Origin: Cladorhizidae sp. MBARI D1340-BT2 | Lineage: Eukaryota > Porifera > Demospongiae > Poecilosclerida > Cladorhizidae | Direction of reading: 5' to 3' | Assembly: GCA_028752905.1 (NCBI GenBank) | Contig: JAQNBH010000063.1 | Coordinates: 105,968-169,967 of the forward strand | Length of the DNA: 64,000 bases | Shown: piece after piece, positions 22,725-37,261 of the stretch | Layout: every line of letters begins with the position of its first letter | Numbering within the stretch: position 1 is the stretch's first letter | Notes under the pieces: model-generated | What the model saw: the letters and a program-made list of their open reading frames with translations, nothing else | What the model was told of the DNA's origin: nothing | Database searches by the model: none | Made by a program: the position numbers and the translations under genes

Positions 22725-23632
22725 ATCAAGTAAGAGTACAATTCATAACTGCCCTAATTAACAAGACCAAAGTCCCAGATTTTGTCAACTGATAGAGAAG
22801 GCCCTTATCTGCAACATGTCAACAGATTATCAATAAATGTAGTGGTTTTTCACTGGCAGGCCACCGCTTTGGCAACTGGAAAACGCCAGGAAAGATCGCA
22901 AACCTTACCACTTCAAATCACCATAACTTGCTAATACTTAGAGTAATCAAAATTATGGCACGTACAAAAGACAGATAATTAGAAGGGCTATCCGGTGATA
23001 TAAAAAATTCTTTTTTGGGTAAAGTGTAGAAAAGTTATGAGCTTTACGGCAAAAAAGCAAGATTTTTGGGGAAAAAATGAGAAACATATAGACCAAATTA
23101 GGGCAAATATCAAGATAGAGAACACATAATGAAACCTGTCATTCGAATCATATCAAGTCCATTACAGTGAAGTGTGCATAATATTATGGATGTTTGATAT
23201 CAACAGAGAGCACAGGGAGAGACCTATCTTAATAGCTATATATCAAATTTATACAGTGAAGTGTGGAGAATCTATGAAGCTAACCTGTTTAGCATCAAGA
23301 TAGAGAACACATAGAGAAACCTATCTTGTGATTCTATGTATGCAGAATATACGGATGTTTGGTATCAAGAGAGAGAACAGAGAGAGGCCTACCTTTAGAG
23401 CTATATATCAAGTCTATTCAGTGAAGTGTGGAGAATCTATGAAGCTAACATGTTTAGCTCAAGATAGAGAACACTGAGAGATACCTATCTTGCAAGTCCA
23501 CTACAGTGAAGTGTGCAGAATATATGGATGTTTGGTATCAAGAGAGAGCACTTAGAGAGTCCTATCTTAATAGCTATACATCAAGTCTATTCAGTGAAGT
23601 GTGGATAATCTACGAAGCTAAACATGTTTAGC
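22725..23632 (+). repeat. Monomer 26, type B (C96)
   Basis: 908 bp. C96, C235, tract 1 A6T2, tract 2 G4A6, G415. First full type B unit, isolated among type A units. Confidence 0.97.
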
Positions 23633-24541
23633 ATCAAGTAAGAGTACAATTCATAACTGCCCTAATTAACAAGACCAAAGTCCCAGATTTTGTCAACTGA
23701 TAGAGAAGGCCCTTATCTGCAACATGTCAACAGATTATCAATAAATGTAGTGGTTTTTCACTGGCAGGCCACCGCTTTGGCAACTGGAAAACGCCAGGAA
23801 AGATCGCAAACCTTACCACTTCAAATCACCATAACTTGCTAATACTTAGAGTAATCAAAATTATGGTACGTACAAAAGACAGATAATTAGAAGGGCTATC
23901 CGGTGATATAAAAAATTTCTTTTTTGGGTAAAGTGTAGAAAAGTTATGAGCTTTACGGCAAAAAAGCAAGATTTTTGGGGGGGAAATGAGAAACATATAG
24001 ACCAAATTAGGGCAAATATCAAGATAGAGAACACATAATGAAACCTATCATTCGAATCATATCAAGTCCATTACAGTGAAGTGTGCATAATATTATGGAT
24101 GTTTGATATCAACAGAGAGCACAGGGAGAGACCTATCTTAATAGCTATATATCAAATTTATACAGTGAAGTGTGGAGAATCTATGAAGCTAACCTGTTTA
24201 GCATCAAGATAGAGAACACATAGAGAAACCTATCTTGTGATTCTATGTATGCAGAATATACGGATGTTTGGTATCAAGAGAGAGAACAGAGAGAGGCCTA
24301 CCTTTAGAGCTATATATCAAGTCTATTCAGTGAAGTGTGGAGAATCTATGAAGCTAACATGTTTAGCTCAAGATAGAGAACACTGAGAGATACCTATCTT
24401 GCAAGTCCACTACAGTGAAGTGTGCAGAATATATGGATGTTTGGTATCAAGAGAGAGCACTTAGAGAGTCCTATCTTAATAGCTATACATCAAGTCTATT
24501 CAGTGAAGTGTGGATAATCTACGAAGCTAAACATGTTTAGC
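23633..24541 (+). repeat. Monomer 27, type A (T235)
   Basis: 909 bp, reference states. The B (C96) then A (T235) order recurs at monomers 48-49 and 55-56. Confidence 0.97.
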
Positions 24542-25450
24542 ATCAAGTAAGAGTACAATTCATAACTGCCCTAATTAACAAGACCAAAGTCCCAGATTTT
24601 GTCAACTGATAGAGAAGGCCCTTATCTGCAACATGTCAACAGATTATCAATAAATGTAGTGGTTTTTCACTGGCAGGCCACCGCTTTGGCAACTGGAAAA
24701 CGCCAGGAAAGATCGCAAACCTTACCACTTCAAATCACCATAACTTGCTAATACTTAGAGTAATCAAAATTATGGCACGTACAAAAGACAGATAATTAGA
24801 AGGGCTATCCGGTGATATAAAAAAATTCTTTTTTGGGTAAAGTGTAGAAAAGTTATGAGCTTTACGGCAAAAAAGCAAGATTTTTGGGGGGGAAATGAGA
24901 AACATATAGACCAAATTAGGGCAAATATCAAGATAGAGAACACATAATGAAACCTATCATTCGAATCATATCAAGTCCATTACAGTGAAGTGTGCATAAT
25001 ATTATGGATGTTTGATATCAACAGAGAGCACAGGGAGAGACCTATCTTAATAGCTATATATCAAATTTATACAGTGAAGTGTGGAGAATCTATGAAGCTA
25101 ACCTGTTTAGCATCAAGATAGAGAACACATAGAGAAACCTATCTTGTGATTCTATGTATGCAGAATATACGGATGTTTGGTATCAAGAGAGAGAACAGAG
25201 AGAGGCCTACCTTTAGAGCTATATATCAAGTCTATTCAGTGAAGTGTGGAGAATCTATGAAGCTAACATGTTTAGCTCAAGATAGAGAACACTGAGAGAT
25301 ACCTATCTTGCAAGTCCACTACAGTGAAGTGTGCAGAATATATGGATGTTTGGTATCAAGAGAGAGCACTTAGAGAGTCCTATCTTAATAGCTATACATC
25401 AAGTCTATTCAGTGAAGTGTGGATAATCTACGAAGCTAAACATGTTTAGC
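24542..25450 (+). repeat. Monomer 28, type A (C235, A7T2)
   Basis: 909 bp. C235, tract 1 A7T2, G7A3, T690. Confidence 0.97.
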
Positions 25451-26359
25451 ATCAAGTAAGAGTACAATTCATAACTGCCCTAATTAACAAGACCAAAGTC
25501 CCAGATTTTGTCAACTGATAGAGAAGGCCCTTATCTGCAACATGTCAACAGATTATCAATAAATGTAGTGGTTTTTCACTGGCAGGCCACCGCTTTGGCA
25601 ACTGGAAAACGCCAGGAAAGATCGCAAACCTTACCACTTCAAATCACCATAACTTGCTAATACTTAGAGTAATCAAAATTATGGCACGTACAAAAGACAG
25701 ATAATTAGAAGGGCTATCCGGTGATATAAAAAATTTCTTTTTTGGGTAAAGTGTAGAAAAGTTATGAGCTTTACGGCAAAAAAGCAAGATTTTTGGGGGG
25801 GAAATGAGAAACATATAGACCAAATTAGGGCAAATATCAAGATAGAGAACACATAATGAAACCTATCATTCGAATCATATCAAGTCCATTACAGTGAAGT
25901 GTGCATAATATTATGGATGTTTGATATCAACAGAGAGCACAGGGAGAGACCTATCTTAATAGCTATATATCAAATTTATACAGTGAAGTGTGGAGAATCT
26001 ATGAAGCTAACCTGTTTAGCATCAAGATAGAGAACACATAGAGAAACCTATCTTGTGATTCTATGTATGCAGAATATACGGATGTTTGGTATCAAGAGAG
26101 AGAACAGAGAGAGGCCTACCTTTAGAGCTATATATCAAGACTATTCAGTGAAGTGTGGAGAATCTATGAAGCTAACATGTTTAGCTCAAGATAGAGAACA
26201 CTGAGAGATACCTATCTTGCAAGTCCACTACAGTGAAGTGTGCAGAATATATGGATGTTTGGTATCAAGAGAGAGCACTTAGAGAGTCCTATCTTAATAG
26301 CTATACATCAAGTCTATTCAGTGAAGTGTGGATAATCTACGAAGCTAAACATGTTTAGC
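25451..26359 (+). repeat. Monomer 29, type A with A690
   Basis: 909 bp. C235, tract 1 A6T3, G7A3, A690; last A690 unit in the window. Confidence 0.97.
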
Positions 26360-27268
26360 ATCAAGTAAGAGTACAATTCATAACTGCCCTAATTAACAAG
26401 ACCAAAGTCCCAGATTTTGTCAACTGATAGAGAAGGCCCTTATCTGCAACATGTCAACAGATTATCAATAAATGTAGTGGTTTTTCACTGGCAGGCCACC
26501 GCTTTGGCAACTGGAAAACGCCAGGAAAGATCGCAAACCTTACCACTTCAAATCACCATAACTTGCTAATACTTAGAGTAATCAAAATTATGGCACGTAC
26601 AAAAGACAGATAATTAGAAGGGCTATCCGGTGATATAAAAAAATTCTTTTTTGGGTAAAGTGTAGAAAAGTTATGAGCTTTACGGCAAAAAAGCAAGATT
26701 TTTGGGGGGGAAATGAGAAACATATAGACCAAATTAGGGCAAATATCAAGATAGAGAACACATAATGAAACCTATCATTCGAATCATATCAAGTCCATTA
26801 CAGTGAAGTGTGCATAATATTATGGATGTTTGATATCAACAGAGAGCACAGGGAGAGACCTATCTTAATAGCTATATATCAAATTTATACAGTGAAGTGT
26901 GGAGAATCTATGAAGCTAACCTGTTTAGCATCAAGATAGAGAACACATAGAGAAACCTATCTTGTGATTCTATGTATGCAGAATATACGGATGTTTGGTA
27001 TCAAGAGAGAGAACAGAGAGAGGCCTACCTTTAGAGCTATATATCAAGTCTATTCAGTGAAGTGTGGAGAATCTATGAAGCTAACATGTTTAGCTCAAGA
27101 TAGAGAACACTGAGAGATACCTATCTTGCAAGTCCACTACAGTGAAGTGTGCAGAATATATGGATGTTTGGTATCAAGAGAGAGCACTTAGAGAGTCCTA
27201 TCTTAATAGCTATACATCAAGTCTATTCAGTGAAGTGTGGATAATCTACGAAGCTAAACATGTTTAGC
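26360..27268 (+). repeat. Monomer 30, type A (C235, A7T2)
   Basis: 909 bp, same states as monomer 28, two units away. Confidence 0.97.
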
Positions 27269-28177
27269 ATCAAGTAAGAGTACAATTCATAACTGCCCTA
27301 ATTAACAAGACCAAAGTCCCAGATTTTGTCAACTGATAGAGAAGGCCCTTATCTGCAACATGTCAACAGATTATCAATAAATGTAGTGGTTTTTCACTGG
27401 CAGGCCACCGCTTTGGCAACTGGAAAACGCCAGGAAAGATCGCAAACCTTACCACTTCAAATCACCATAACTTGCTAATACTTAGAGTAATCAAAATTAT
27501 GGCACGTACAAAAGACAGATAATTAGAAGGGCTATCCGGTGATATAAAAAATTTCTTTTTTGGGTAAAGTGTAGAAAAGTTATGAGCTTTACGGCAAAAA
27601 AGCAAGATTTTTGGGGGGGAAATGAGAAACATATAGACCAAATTAGGGCAAATATCAAGATAGAGAACACATAATGAAACCTATCATTCGAATCATATCA
27701 AGTCCATTACAGTGAAGTGTGCATAATATTATGGATGTTTGATATCAACAGAGAGCACAGGGAGAGACCTATCTTAATAGCTATATATCAAATTTATACA
27801 GTGAAGTGTGGAGAATCTATGAAGCTAACCTGTTTAGCATCAAGATAGAGAACACATAGAGAAACCTATCTTGTGATTCTATGTATGCAGAATATACGGA
27901 TGTTTGGTATCAAGAGAGAGAACAGAGAGAGGCCTACCTTTAGAGCTATATATCAAGTCTATTCAGTGAAGTGTGGAGAATCTATGAAGCTAACATGTTT
28001 AGCTCAAGATAGAGAACACTGAGAGATACCTATCTTGCAAGTCCACTACAGTGAAGTGTGCAGAATATATGGATGTTTGGTATCAAGAGAGAGCACTTAG
28101 AGAGTCCTATCTTAATAGCTATACATCAAGTCTATTCAGTGAAGTGTGGATAATCTACGAAGCTAAACATGTTTAGC
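27269..28177 (+). repeat. Monomer 31, type A (C235)
   Basis: 909 bp. C235, A6T3, G7A3. Confidence 0.97.
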
Positions 28178-29086
28178 ATCAAGTAAGAGTACAATTCATA
28201 ACTGCCCTAATTAACAAGACCAAAGTCCCAGATTTTGTCAACTGATAGAGAAGGCCCTTATCTGCAACATGTGAACAGATTATCAATAAATGTAGTGGTT
28301 TTTCACTGGCAGGCCACCGCTTTGGCAACTGGAAAACGCCAGGAAAGATCGCAAACCTTACCACTTCAAATCACCATAACTTGCTAATACTTAGAGTAAT
28401 CAAAATTATGGTACGTACAAAAGACAGATAATTAGAAGGGCTATCCGGTGATATAAAAAATTTCTTTTTTGGGTAAAGTGTAGAAAAGTTATGAGCTTTA
28501 CGGCAAAAAAGCAAGATTTTTGGGGGGGAAATGAGAAACATATAGACCAAATTAGGGCAAATATCAAGATAGAGAACACATAATGAAACCTATCATTCGA
28601 ATCATATCAAGTCCATTACAGTGAAGTGTGCATAATATTATGGATGTTTGATATCAACAGAGAGCACAGGGAGAGACCTATCTTAATAGCTATATATCAA
28701 ATTTATACAGTGAAGTGTGGAGAATCTATGAAGCTAACCTGTTTAGCATCAAGATAGAGAACACATAGAGAAACCTATCTTGTGATTCTATGTATGCAGA
28801 ATATACGGATGTTTGGTATCAAGAGAGAGAACAGAGAGAGGCCTACCTTTAGAGCTATATATCAAGTCTATTCAGTGAAGTGTGGAGAATCTATGAAGCT
28901 AACATGTTTAGCTCAAGATAGAGAACACTGAGAGATACCTATCTTGCAAGTCCACTACAGTGAAGTGTGCAGAATATATGGATGTTTGGTATCAAGAGAG
29001 AGCACTTAGAGAGTCCTATCTTAATAGCTATACATCAAGTCTATTCAGTGAAGTGTGGATAATCTACGAAGCTAAACATGTTTAGC
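28178..29086 (+). repeat. Monomer 32, type A with G96
   Basis: 909 bp. G96, T235, G7A3, A415. It is the only G96 unit with tract 2 in the type A form, so G96 here is separated from the rest of the B haplotype. Confidence 0.97.
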
Positions 29087-29995
29087 ATCAAGTAAGAGTA
29101 CAATTCATAACTGCCCTAATTAACAAGACCAAAGTCCCAGATTTTGTCAACTGATAGAGAAGGCCCTTATCTGCAACATGTCAACAGATTATCAATAAAT
29201 GTAGTGGTTTTTCACTGGCAGGCCACCGCTTTGGCAACTGGAAAACGCCAGGAAAGATCGCAAACCTTACCACTTCAAATCACCATAACTTGCTAATACT
29301 TAGAGTAATCAAAATTATGGCACGTACAAAAGACAGATAATTAGAAGGGCTATCCGGTGATATAAAAAATTTCTTTTTTGGGTAAAGTGTAGAAAAGTTA
29401 TGAGCTTTACGGCAAAAAAGCAAGATTTTTGGGGGGGAAATGAGAAACATATAGACCAAATTAGGGCAAATATCAAGATAGAGAACACATAATGAAACCT
29501 ATCATTCGAATCATATCAAGTCCATTACAGTGAAGTGTGCATAATATTATGGATGTTTGATATCAACAGAGAGCACAGGGAGAGACCTATCTTAATAGCT
29601 ATATATCAAATTTATACAGTGAAGTGTGGAGAATCTATGAAGCTAACCTGTTTAGCATCAAGATAGAGAACACATAGAGAAACCTATCTTGTGATTCTAT
29701 GTATGCAGAATATACGGATGTTTGGTATCAAGAGAGAGAACAGAGAGAGGCCTACCTTTAGATCTATATATCAAGTCTATTCAGTGAAGTGTGGAGAATC
29801 TATGAAGCTAACATGTTTAGCTCAAGATAGAGAACACTGAGAGATACCTATCTTGCAAGTCCACTACAGTGAAGTGTGCAGAATATATGGATGTTTGGTA
29901 TCAAGAGAGAGCACTTAGAGAGTCCTATCTTAATAGCTATACATCAAGTCTATTCAGTGAAGTGTGGATAATCTACGAAGCTAAACATGTTTAGC
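29087..29995 (+). repeat. Monomer 33, type A (C235)
   Basis: 909 bp. C235, G7A3, with a private G-to-T change at 29763 (reference 677) in beta2. Confidence 0.97.
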
Positions 29996-30904
29996 ATCAA
30001 GTAAGAGTACAATTCATAACTGCCCTAATTAACAAGACCAAAGTCCCAGATTTTGTCAACTGATAGAGAAGGCCCTTATCTGCAACATGTCAACAGATTA
30101 TCAATAAATGTAGTGGTTTTTCACTGGCAGGCCACCGCTTTGGCAACTGGAAAACGCCAGGAAAGATCGCAAACCTTACCACTTCAAATCACCATAACTT
30201 GCTAATACTTAGAGTAATCAAAATTATGGCACGTACAAAAGACAGATAATTAGAAGGGCTATCCGGTGATATAAAAAATTTCTTTTTTGGGTAAAGTGTA
30301 GAAAAGTTATGAGCTTTACGGCAAAAAAGCAAGATTTTTGGGGGGGAAATGAGAAACATATAGACCAAATTAGGGCAAATATCAAGATAGAGAACACATA
30401 ATGAAACCTATCATTCGAATCATATCAAGTCCATTACAGTGAAGTGTGCATAATATTATGGATGTTTGATATCAACAGAGAGCACAGGGAGAGACCTATC
30501 TTAATAGCTATATATCAAATTTATACAGTGAAGTGTGGAGAATCTATGAAGCTAACCTGTTTAGCATCAAGATAGAGAACACATAGAGAAACCTATCTTG
30601 TGATTCTATGTATGCAGAATATACGGATGTTTGGTATCAAGAGAGAGAACAGAGAGAGGCCTACCTTTAGAGCTATATATCAAGTCTATTCAGTGAAGTG
30701 TGGAGAATCTATGAAGCTAACATGTTTAGCTCAAGATAGAGAACACTGAGAGATACCTATCTTGCAAGTCCACTACAGTGAAGTGTGCAGAATATATGGA
30801 TGTTTGGTATCAAGAGAGAGCACTTAGAGAGTCCTATCTTAATAGCTATACATCAAGTCTATTCAGTGAAGTGTGGATAATCTACGAAGCTAAACATGTT
30901 TAGC
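29996..30904 (+). repeat. Monomer 34, type A (C235)
   Basis: 909 bp. C235, A6T3, G7A3. Confidence 0.97.
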
Positions 30905-31812
30905 ATCAAGTAAGAGTACAATTCATAACTGCCCTAATTAACAAGACCAAAGTCCCAGATTTTGTCAACTGATAGAGAAGGCCCTTATCTGCAACATGTG
31001 AACAGATTATCAATAAATGTAGTGGTTTTTCACTGGCAGGCCACCGCTTTGGCAACTGGAAAACGCCAGGAAAGATCGCAAACCTTACCACTTCAAATCA
31101 CCATAACTTGCTAATACTTAGAGTAATCAAAATTATGGCACGTACAAAAGACAGATAATTAGAAGGGCTATCCGGTGATATAAAAAATTCTTTTTTGGGT
31201 AAAGTGTAGAAAAGTTATGAGCTTTACGGCAAAAAAGCAAGATTTTTGGGGAAAAAATGAGAAACATATAGACCAAATTAGGGCAAATATCAAGTTAGAG
31301 AACACATAATGAAACCTGTCATTCGAATCATATCAAGTCCATTACAGTGAAGTGTGCATAATATTATGGATGTTTGATATCAACAGAGAGCACAGGGAGA
31401 GACCTATCTTAATAGCTATATATCAAATTTATACAGTGAAGTGTGGAGAATCTATGAAGCTAACCTGTTTAGCATCAAGATAGAGAACACATAGAGAAAC
31501 CTATCTTGTGATTCTATGTATGCAGAATATACGGATGTTTGGTATCAAGAGAGAGAACAGAGAGAGGCCTACCTTTAGAGCTATATATCAAGTCTATTCA
31601 GTGAAGTGTGGAGAATCTATGAAGCTAACATGTTTAGCTCAAGATAGAGAACACTGAGAGATACCTATCTTGCAAGTCCACTACAGTGAAGTGTGCAGAA
31701 TATATGGATGTTTGGTATCAAGAGAGAGCACTTAGAGAGTCCTATCTTAATAGCTATACATCAAGTCTATTCAGTGAAGTGTGGATAATCTACGAAGCTA
31801 AACATGTTTAGC
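30905..31812 (+). repeat. Monomer 35, type B with G96
   Basis: 908 bp. G96, C235, A6T2, G4A6, G415; first complete B haplotype with G96. Private A-to-T at 31295 (reference 392) at the start of alpha1. Confidence 0.97.
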
Positions 31813-32721
31813 ATCAAGTAAGAGTACAATTCATAACTGCCCTAATTAACAAGACCAAAGTCCCAGATTTTGTCAACTGATAGAGAAGGCCCTTATCTGC
31901 AACATGTCAACAGATTATCAATAAATGTAGTGGTTTTTCACTGGCAGGCCACCGCTTTGGCAACTGGAAAACGCCAGGAAAGATCGCAAACCTTACCACT
32001 TCAAATCACCATAACTTGCTAATACTTAGAGTAATCAAAATTATGGTACGTACAAAAGACAGATAATTAGAAGGGCTATCCGGTGATATAAAAAATTTCT
32101 TTTTTGGGTAAAGTGTAGAAAAGTTATGAGCTTTACGGCAAAAAAGCAAGATTTTTGGGGGGGAAATGAGAAACATATAGACCAAATTAGGGCAAATATC
32201 AAGATAGAGAACACATAATGAAACCTATCATTCGAATCATATCAAGTCCATTACAGTGAAGTGTGCATAATATTATGGATGTTTGATATCAACAGAGAGC
32301 ACAGGGAGAGACCTATCTTAATAGCTATATATCAAATTTATACAGTGAAGTGTGGAGAATCTATGAAGCTAACCTGTTTAGCATCAAGATAGAGAACACA
32401 TAGAGAAACCTATCTTGTGATCCTATGTATGCAGAATATACGGATGTTTGGTATCAAGAGAGAGAACAGAGAGAGGCCTACCTTTAGAGCTATATATCAA
32501 GTCTATTCAGTGAAGTGTGGAGAATCTATGAAGCTAACATGTTTAGCTCAAGATAGAGAACACTGAGAGATACCTATCTTGCAAGTCCACTACAGTGAAG
32601 TGTGCAGAATATATGGATGTTTGGTATCAAGAGAGAGCACTTAGAGAGTCCTATCTTAATAGCTATACATCAAGTCTATTCAGTGAAGTGTGGATAATCT
32701 ACGAAGCTAAACATGTTTAGC
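31813..32721 (+). repeat. Monomer 36, type A with C610
   Basis: 909 bp. T235, G7A3, C610 in alpha2; first C610 unit. Confidence 0.97.
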
Positions 32722-33630
32722 ATCAAGTAAGAGTACAATTCATAACTGCCCTAATTAACAAGACCAAAGTCCCAGATTTTGTCAACTGATAGAGAAGGCC
32801 CTTATCTGCAACATGTCAACAGATTATCAATAAATGTAGTGGTTTTTCACTGGCAGGCCACCGCTTTGGCAACTGGAAAACGCCAGGAAAGATCGCAAAC
32901 CTTACCACTTCAAATCACCATAACTTGCTAATACTTAGAGTAATCAAAATTTTGGCACGTACAAAAGACAGATAATTAAAAGGGCTATCCGATGATATAA
33001 AAAATTTCTTTTTTGGGTAAAGTATAGAAAAGTTATGAGCTTTACGGCAAAAAAGCAAGATTTTTGGGGGGAAAATGAGAAACATATAGACCAAATTAGG
33101 GCAAATATCAAGATAGAGAACACATAATGAAACCTATCATTCGAATCATATCAAGTCCATTACAGTGAAGTGTGCAGAATATTATGGATGTTTGATATCA
33201 ACAGAGAGCACAGGGAGAGACCTATCTTAATAGCTATATATCAAGTTTATACAGTGAAGTGTGGAGAATCTATGAAGCTAACCTGTTTAGCATCAAGATA
33301 GAGAACACATAGAGAAACCTATCTTGTGATTCTATGTATGCAGAATATACGGATGTTTGGTATCAAGAGAGAGAACAGAGAGAGGCCTACCTTTAGAGCT
33401 ATATATCAAGTCTATTCAGTGAAGTGTGGAGAATCTATGAAGCTAACATGTTTAGCTCAAGATAGAGAACACTGAGAGATACCTATCTTGCAAGTCCACT
33501 ACAGTGAAGTGTGCAGAATATATGGATGTTTGGTATCAAGAGAGAGCACTTAGAGAGTCCTATCTTAATAGCTATACATCAAGTCTATTCAGTGAAGTGT
33601 GGATAATCTACGAAGCTAAACATGTTTAGC
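32722..33630 (+). repeat. Monomer 37, type D
   Basis: 909 bp. All six type D changes (T231, A258, A271, A303, G456, G524), C235, tract 2 G6A4. Confidence 0.97.
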
Positions 33631-34539
33631 ATCAAGTAAGAGTACAATTCATAACTGCCCTAATTAACAAGACCAAAGTCCCAGATTTTGTCAACTGATA
33701 GAGAAGGCCCTTATCTGCAACATGTCAACAGATTATCAATAAATGTAGTGGTTTTTCACTGGCAGGCCACCGCTTTGGCAACTGGAAAACGCCAGGAAAG
33801 ATCGCAAACCTTACCACTTCAAATCACCATAACTTGCTAATACTTAGAGTAATCAAAATTTTGGCACGTACAAAAGACAGATAATTAAAAGGGCTATCCG
33901 ATGATATAAAAAATTTCTTTTTTGGGTAAAGTATAGAAAAGTTATGAGCTTTACGGCAAAAAAGCAAGATTTTTGGGGGGGAAATGAGAAACATATAGAC
34001 CAAATTAGGGCAAATATCAAGATAGAGAACACATAATGAAACCTATCATTCGAATCATATCAAGTCCATTACAGTGAAGTGTGCAGAATATTATGGATGT
34101 TTGATATCAACAGAGAGCACAGGGAGAGACCTATCTTAATAGCTATATATCAAGTTTATACAGTGAAGTGTGGAGAATCTATGAAGCTAACCTGTTTAGC
34201 ATCAAGATAGAGAACACATAGAGAAACCTATCTTGTGATTCTATGTATGCAGAATATACGGATGTTTGGTATCAAGAGAGAGAACAGAGAGAGGCCTACC
34301 TTTAGAGCTATATATCAAGTCTATTCAGTGAAGTGTGGAGAATCTATGAAGCTAACATGTTTAGCTCAAGATAGAGAACACTGAGAGATACCTATCTTGC
34401 AAGTCCACTACAGTGAAGTGTGCAGAATATATGGATGTTTGGTATCAAGAGAGAGCACTTAGAGAGTCCTATCTTAATAGCTATACATCAAGTCTATTCA
34501 GTGAAGTGTGGATAATCTACGAAGCTAAACATGTTTAGC
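33631..34539 (+). repeat. Monomer 38, type D
   Basis: 909 bp. All six type D changes but tract 2 G7A3. This is the only place where two D units are adjacent. Confidence 0.97.
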
Positions 34540-35448
34540 ATCAAGTAAGAGTACAATTCATAACTGCCCTAATTAACAAGACCAAAGTCCCAGATTTTGT
34601 CAACTGATAGAGAAGGCCCTTATCTGCAACATGTCAACAGATTATCAATAAATGTAGTGGTTTTTCACTGGCAGGCCACCGCTTTGGCAACTGGAAAACG
34701 CCAGGAAAGATCGCAAACCTTACCACTTCAAATCACCATAACTTGCTAATACTTAGAGTAATCAAAATTATGGTACGTACAAAAGACAGATAATTAGAAG
34801 GGCTATCCGGTGATATAAAAAATTTCTTTTTTGGGTAAAGTGTAGAAAAGTTATGAGCTTTACGGCAAAAAAGCAAGATTTTTGGGGGGGAAATGAGAAA
34901 CATATAGACCAAATTAGGGCAAATATCAAGATAGAGAACACATAATGAAACCTATCATTCGAATCATATCAAGTCCATTACAGTGAAGTGTGCATAATAT
35001 TATGGATGTTTGATATCAACAGAGAGCACAGGGAGAGACCTATCTTAATAGCTATATATCAAATTTATACAGTGAAGTGTGGAGAATCTATGAAGCTAAC
35101 CTGTTTAGCATCAAGATAGAGAACACATAGAGAAACCTATCTTGTGATCCTATGTATGCAGAATATACGGATGTTTGGTATCAAGAGAGAGAACAGAGAG
35201 AGGCCTACCTTTAGAGCTATATATCAAGTCTATTCAGTGAAGTGTGGAGAATCTATGAAGCTAACATGTTTAGCTCAAGATAGAGAACACTGAGAGATAC
35301 CTATCTTGCAAGTCCACTACAGTGAAGTGTGCAGAATATATGGATGTTTGGTATCAAGAGAGAGCACTTAGAGAGTCCTATCTTAATAGCTATACATCAA
35401 GTCTATTCAGTGAAGTGTGGATAATCTACGAAGCTAAACATGTTTAGC
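34540..35448 (+). repeat. Monomer 39, type A with C610
   Basis: 909 bp, same states as monomer 36. Confidence 0.97.
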
Positions 35449-36353
35449 ATCAAGTAAGAGTACAATTCATAACTGCCCTAATTAACAAGACCAAAGTCCC
35501 AGATTTTGTCAACTGATAGAGAAGGCCCTTATCTGCAACATGTCAACAGATTATCAATAAATGTAGTGGTTTTTCACTGGCAGGCCACCGCTTTGGCAAC
35601 TGGAAAACGCCAGGAAAGATAGCAAACCTTACCACTTCAAATCACCATAACTTGCTAATACTTAGATCAAAATTATGGCACGTACAAAAGACAGACAATT
35701 AGAAGGGCTATCCGGTGATATAAAAAATTTCTTTTTTGGGTAAAGTGTAGAAAAGTTATGAGCTTTACGGCAAAAAAGCAAGATTTTTGGGGGGAAAATG
35801 AGAAACATATAGACCAAATTAGGGCAAATATCAAGATAGAGAACACATAATGAAACCTATCATTCGAATCATATCAAGTCCATTACAGTGAAGTGTGCAT
35901 AATATTATGGATGTTTGATATCAACAGAGAGCACAGGGAGAGACCTATCTTAATAGCTATATATCAAATTTATACAGTGAAGTGTGGAGAATCTATGAAG
36001 CTAACCTGTTTAGCATCAAGATAGAGAACACATAGAGAAACCTATCTTGTGATTCTATGTATGCAGAATATACGGATGTTTGGTATCAAGAGAGAGAACA
36101 GAGAGAGGCCTACCTTTAGAGCTATATATCAAGTCTATTCAGTGAAGTGTGGAGAATCTATGAAGCTAACATGTTTAGCTCAAGATAGAGAACACTGAGA
36201 GATACCTATCTTGCAAGTCCACTACAGTGAAGTGTGCAGAATATATGGATGTTTGGTATCAAGAGAGAGCACTTAGAGAGTCCTATCTTAATAGCTATAC
36301 ATCAAGTCTATTCAGTGAAGTGTGGATAATCTACGAAGCTAAACATGTTTAGC
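35449..36353 (+). repeat. Monomer 40, type C with 4-bp loss and C252
   Basis: 905 bp. A173, 4-base loss near 217-222, C235, C252, tract 2 G6A4. Confidence 0.97.
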
Positions 36354-37261
36354 ATCAAGTAAGAGTACAATTCATAACTGCCCTAATTAACAAGACCAAA
36401 GTCCCAGATTTTGTCAACTGATAGAGAAGGCCCTTATCTGCAACATGTGAACAGATTATCAATAAATGTAGTGGTTTTTCACTGGCAGGCCACCGCTTTG
36501 GCAACTGGAAAACGCCAGGAAAGATCGCAAACCTTACCACTTCAAATCACCATAACTTGCTAATACTTAGAGTAATCAAAATTATGGCACGTACAAAAGA
36601 CAGATAATTAGAAGGGCTATCCGGTGATATAAAAAATTCTTTTTTGGGTAAAGTGTAGAAAAGTTATGAGCTTTACGGCAAAAAAGCAAGATTTTTGGGG
36701 AAAAAATGAGAAACATATAGACCAAATTAGGGCAAATATCAAGATAGAGAACACATAATGAAACCTGTCATTCGAATCATATCAAGTCCATTACAGTGAA
36801 GTGTGCATAATATTATGGATGTTTGATATCAACAGAGAGCACAGGGAGAGACCTATCTTAATAGCTATATATAAAATTTATACAGTGAAGTGTGGAGAAT
36901 CTATGAAGCTAACCTGTTTAGCATCAAGATAGAGAACACATAGAGAAACCTATCTTGTGATTCTATGTATGCAGAATATACGGATGTTTGGTATCAAGAG
37001 AGAGAACAGAGAGAGGCCTACCTTTAGAGCTATATATCAAGTCTATTCAGTGAAGTGTGGAGAATCTATGAAGCTAACATGTTTAGCTCAAGATAGAGAA
37101 CACTGAGAGATACCTATCTTGCAAGTCCACTACAGTGAAGTGTGCAGAATATATGGATGTTTGGTATCAAGAGAGAGCACTTAGAGAGTCCTATCTTAAT
37201 AGCTATACATCAAGTCTATTCAGTGAAGTGTGGATAATCTACGAAGCTAAACATGTTTAGC
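36354..37261 (+). repeat. Monomer 41, type B with G96 and A521
   Basis: 908 bp. G96, C235, A6T2, G4A6, G415, and A521 in beta1. Confidence 0.97.
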
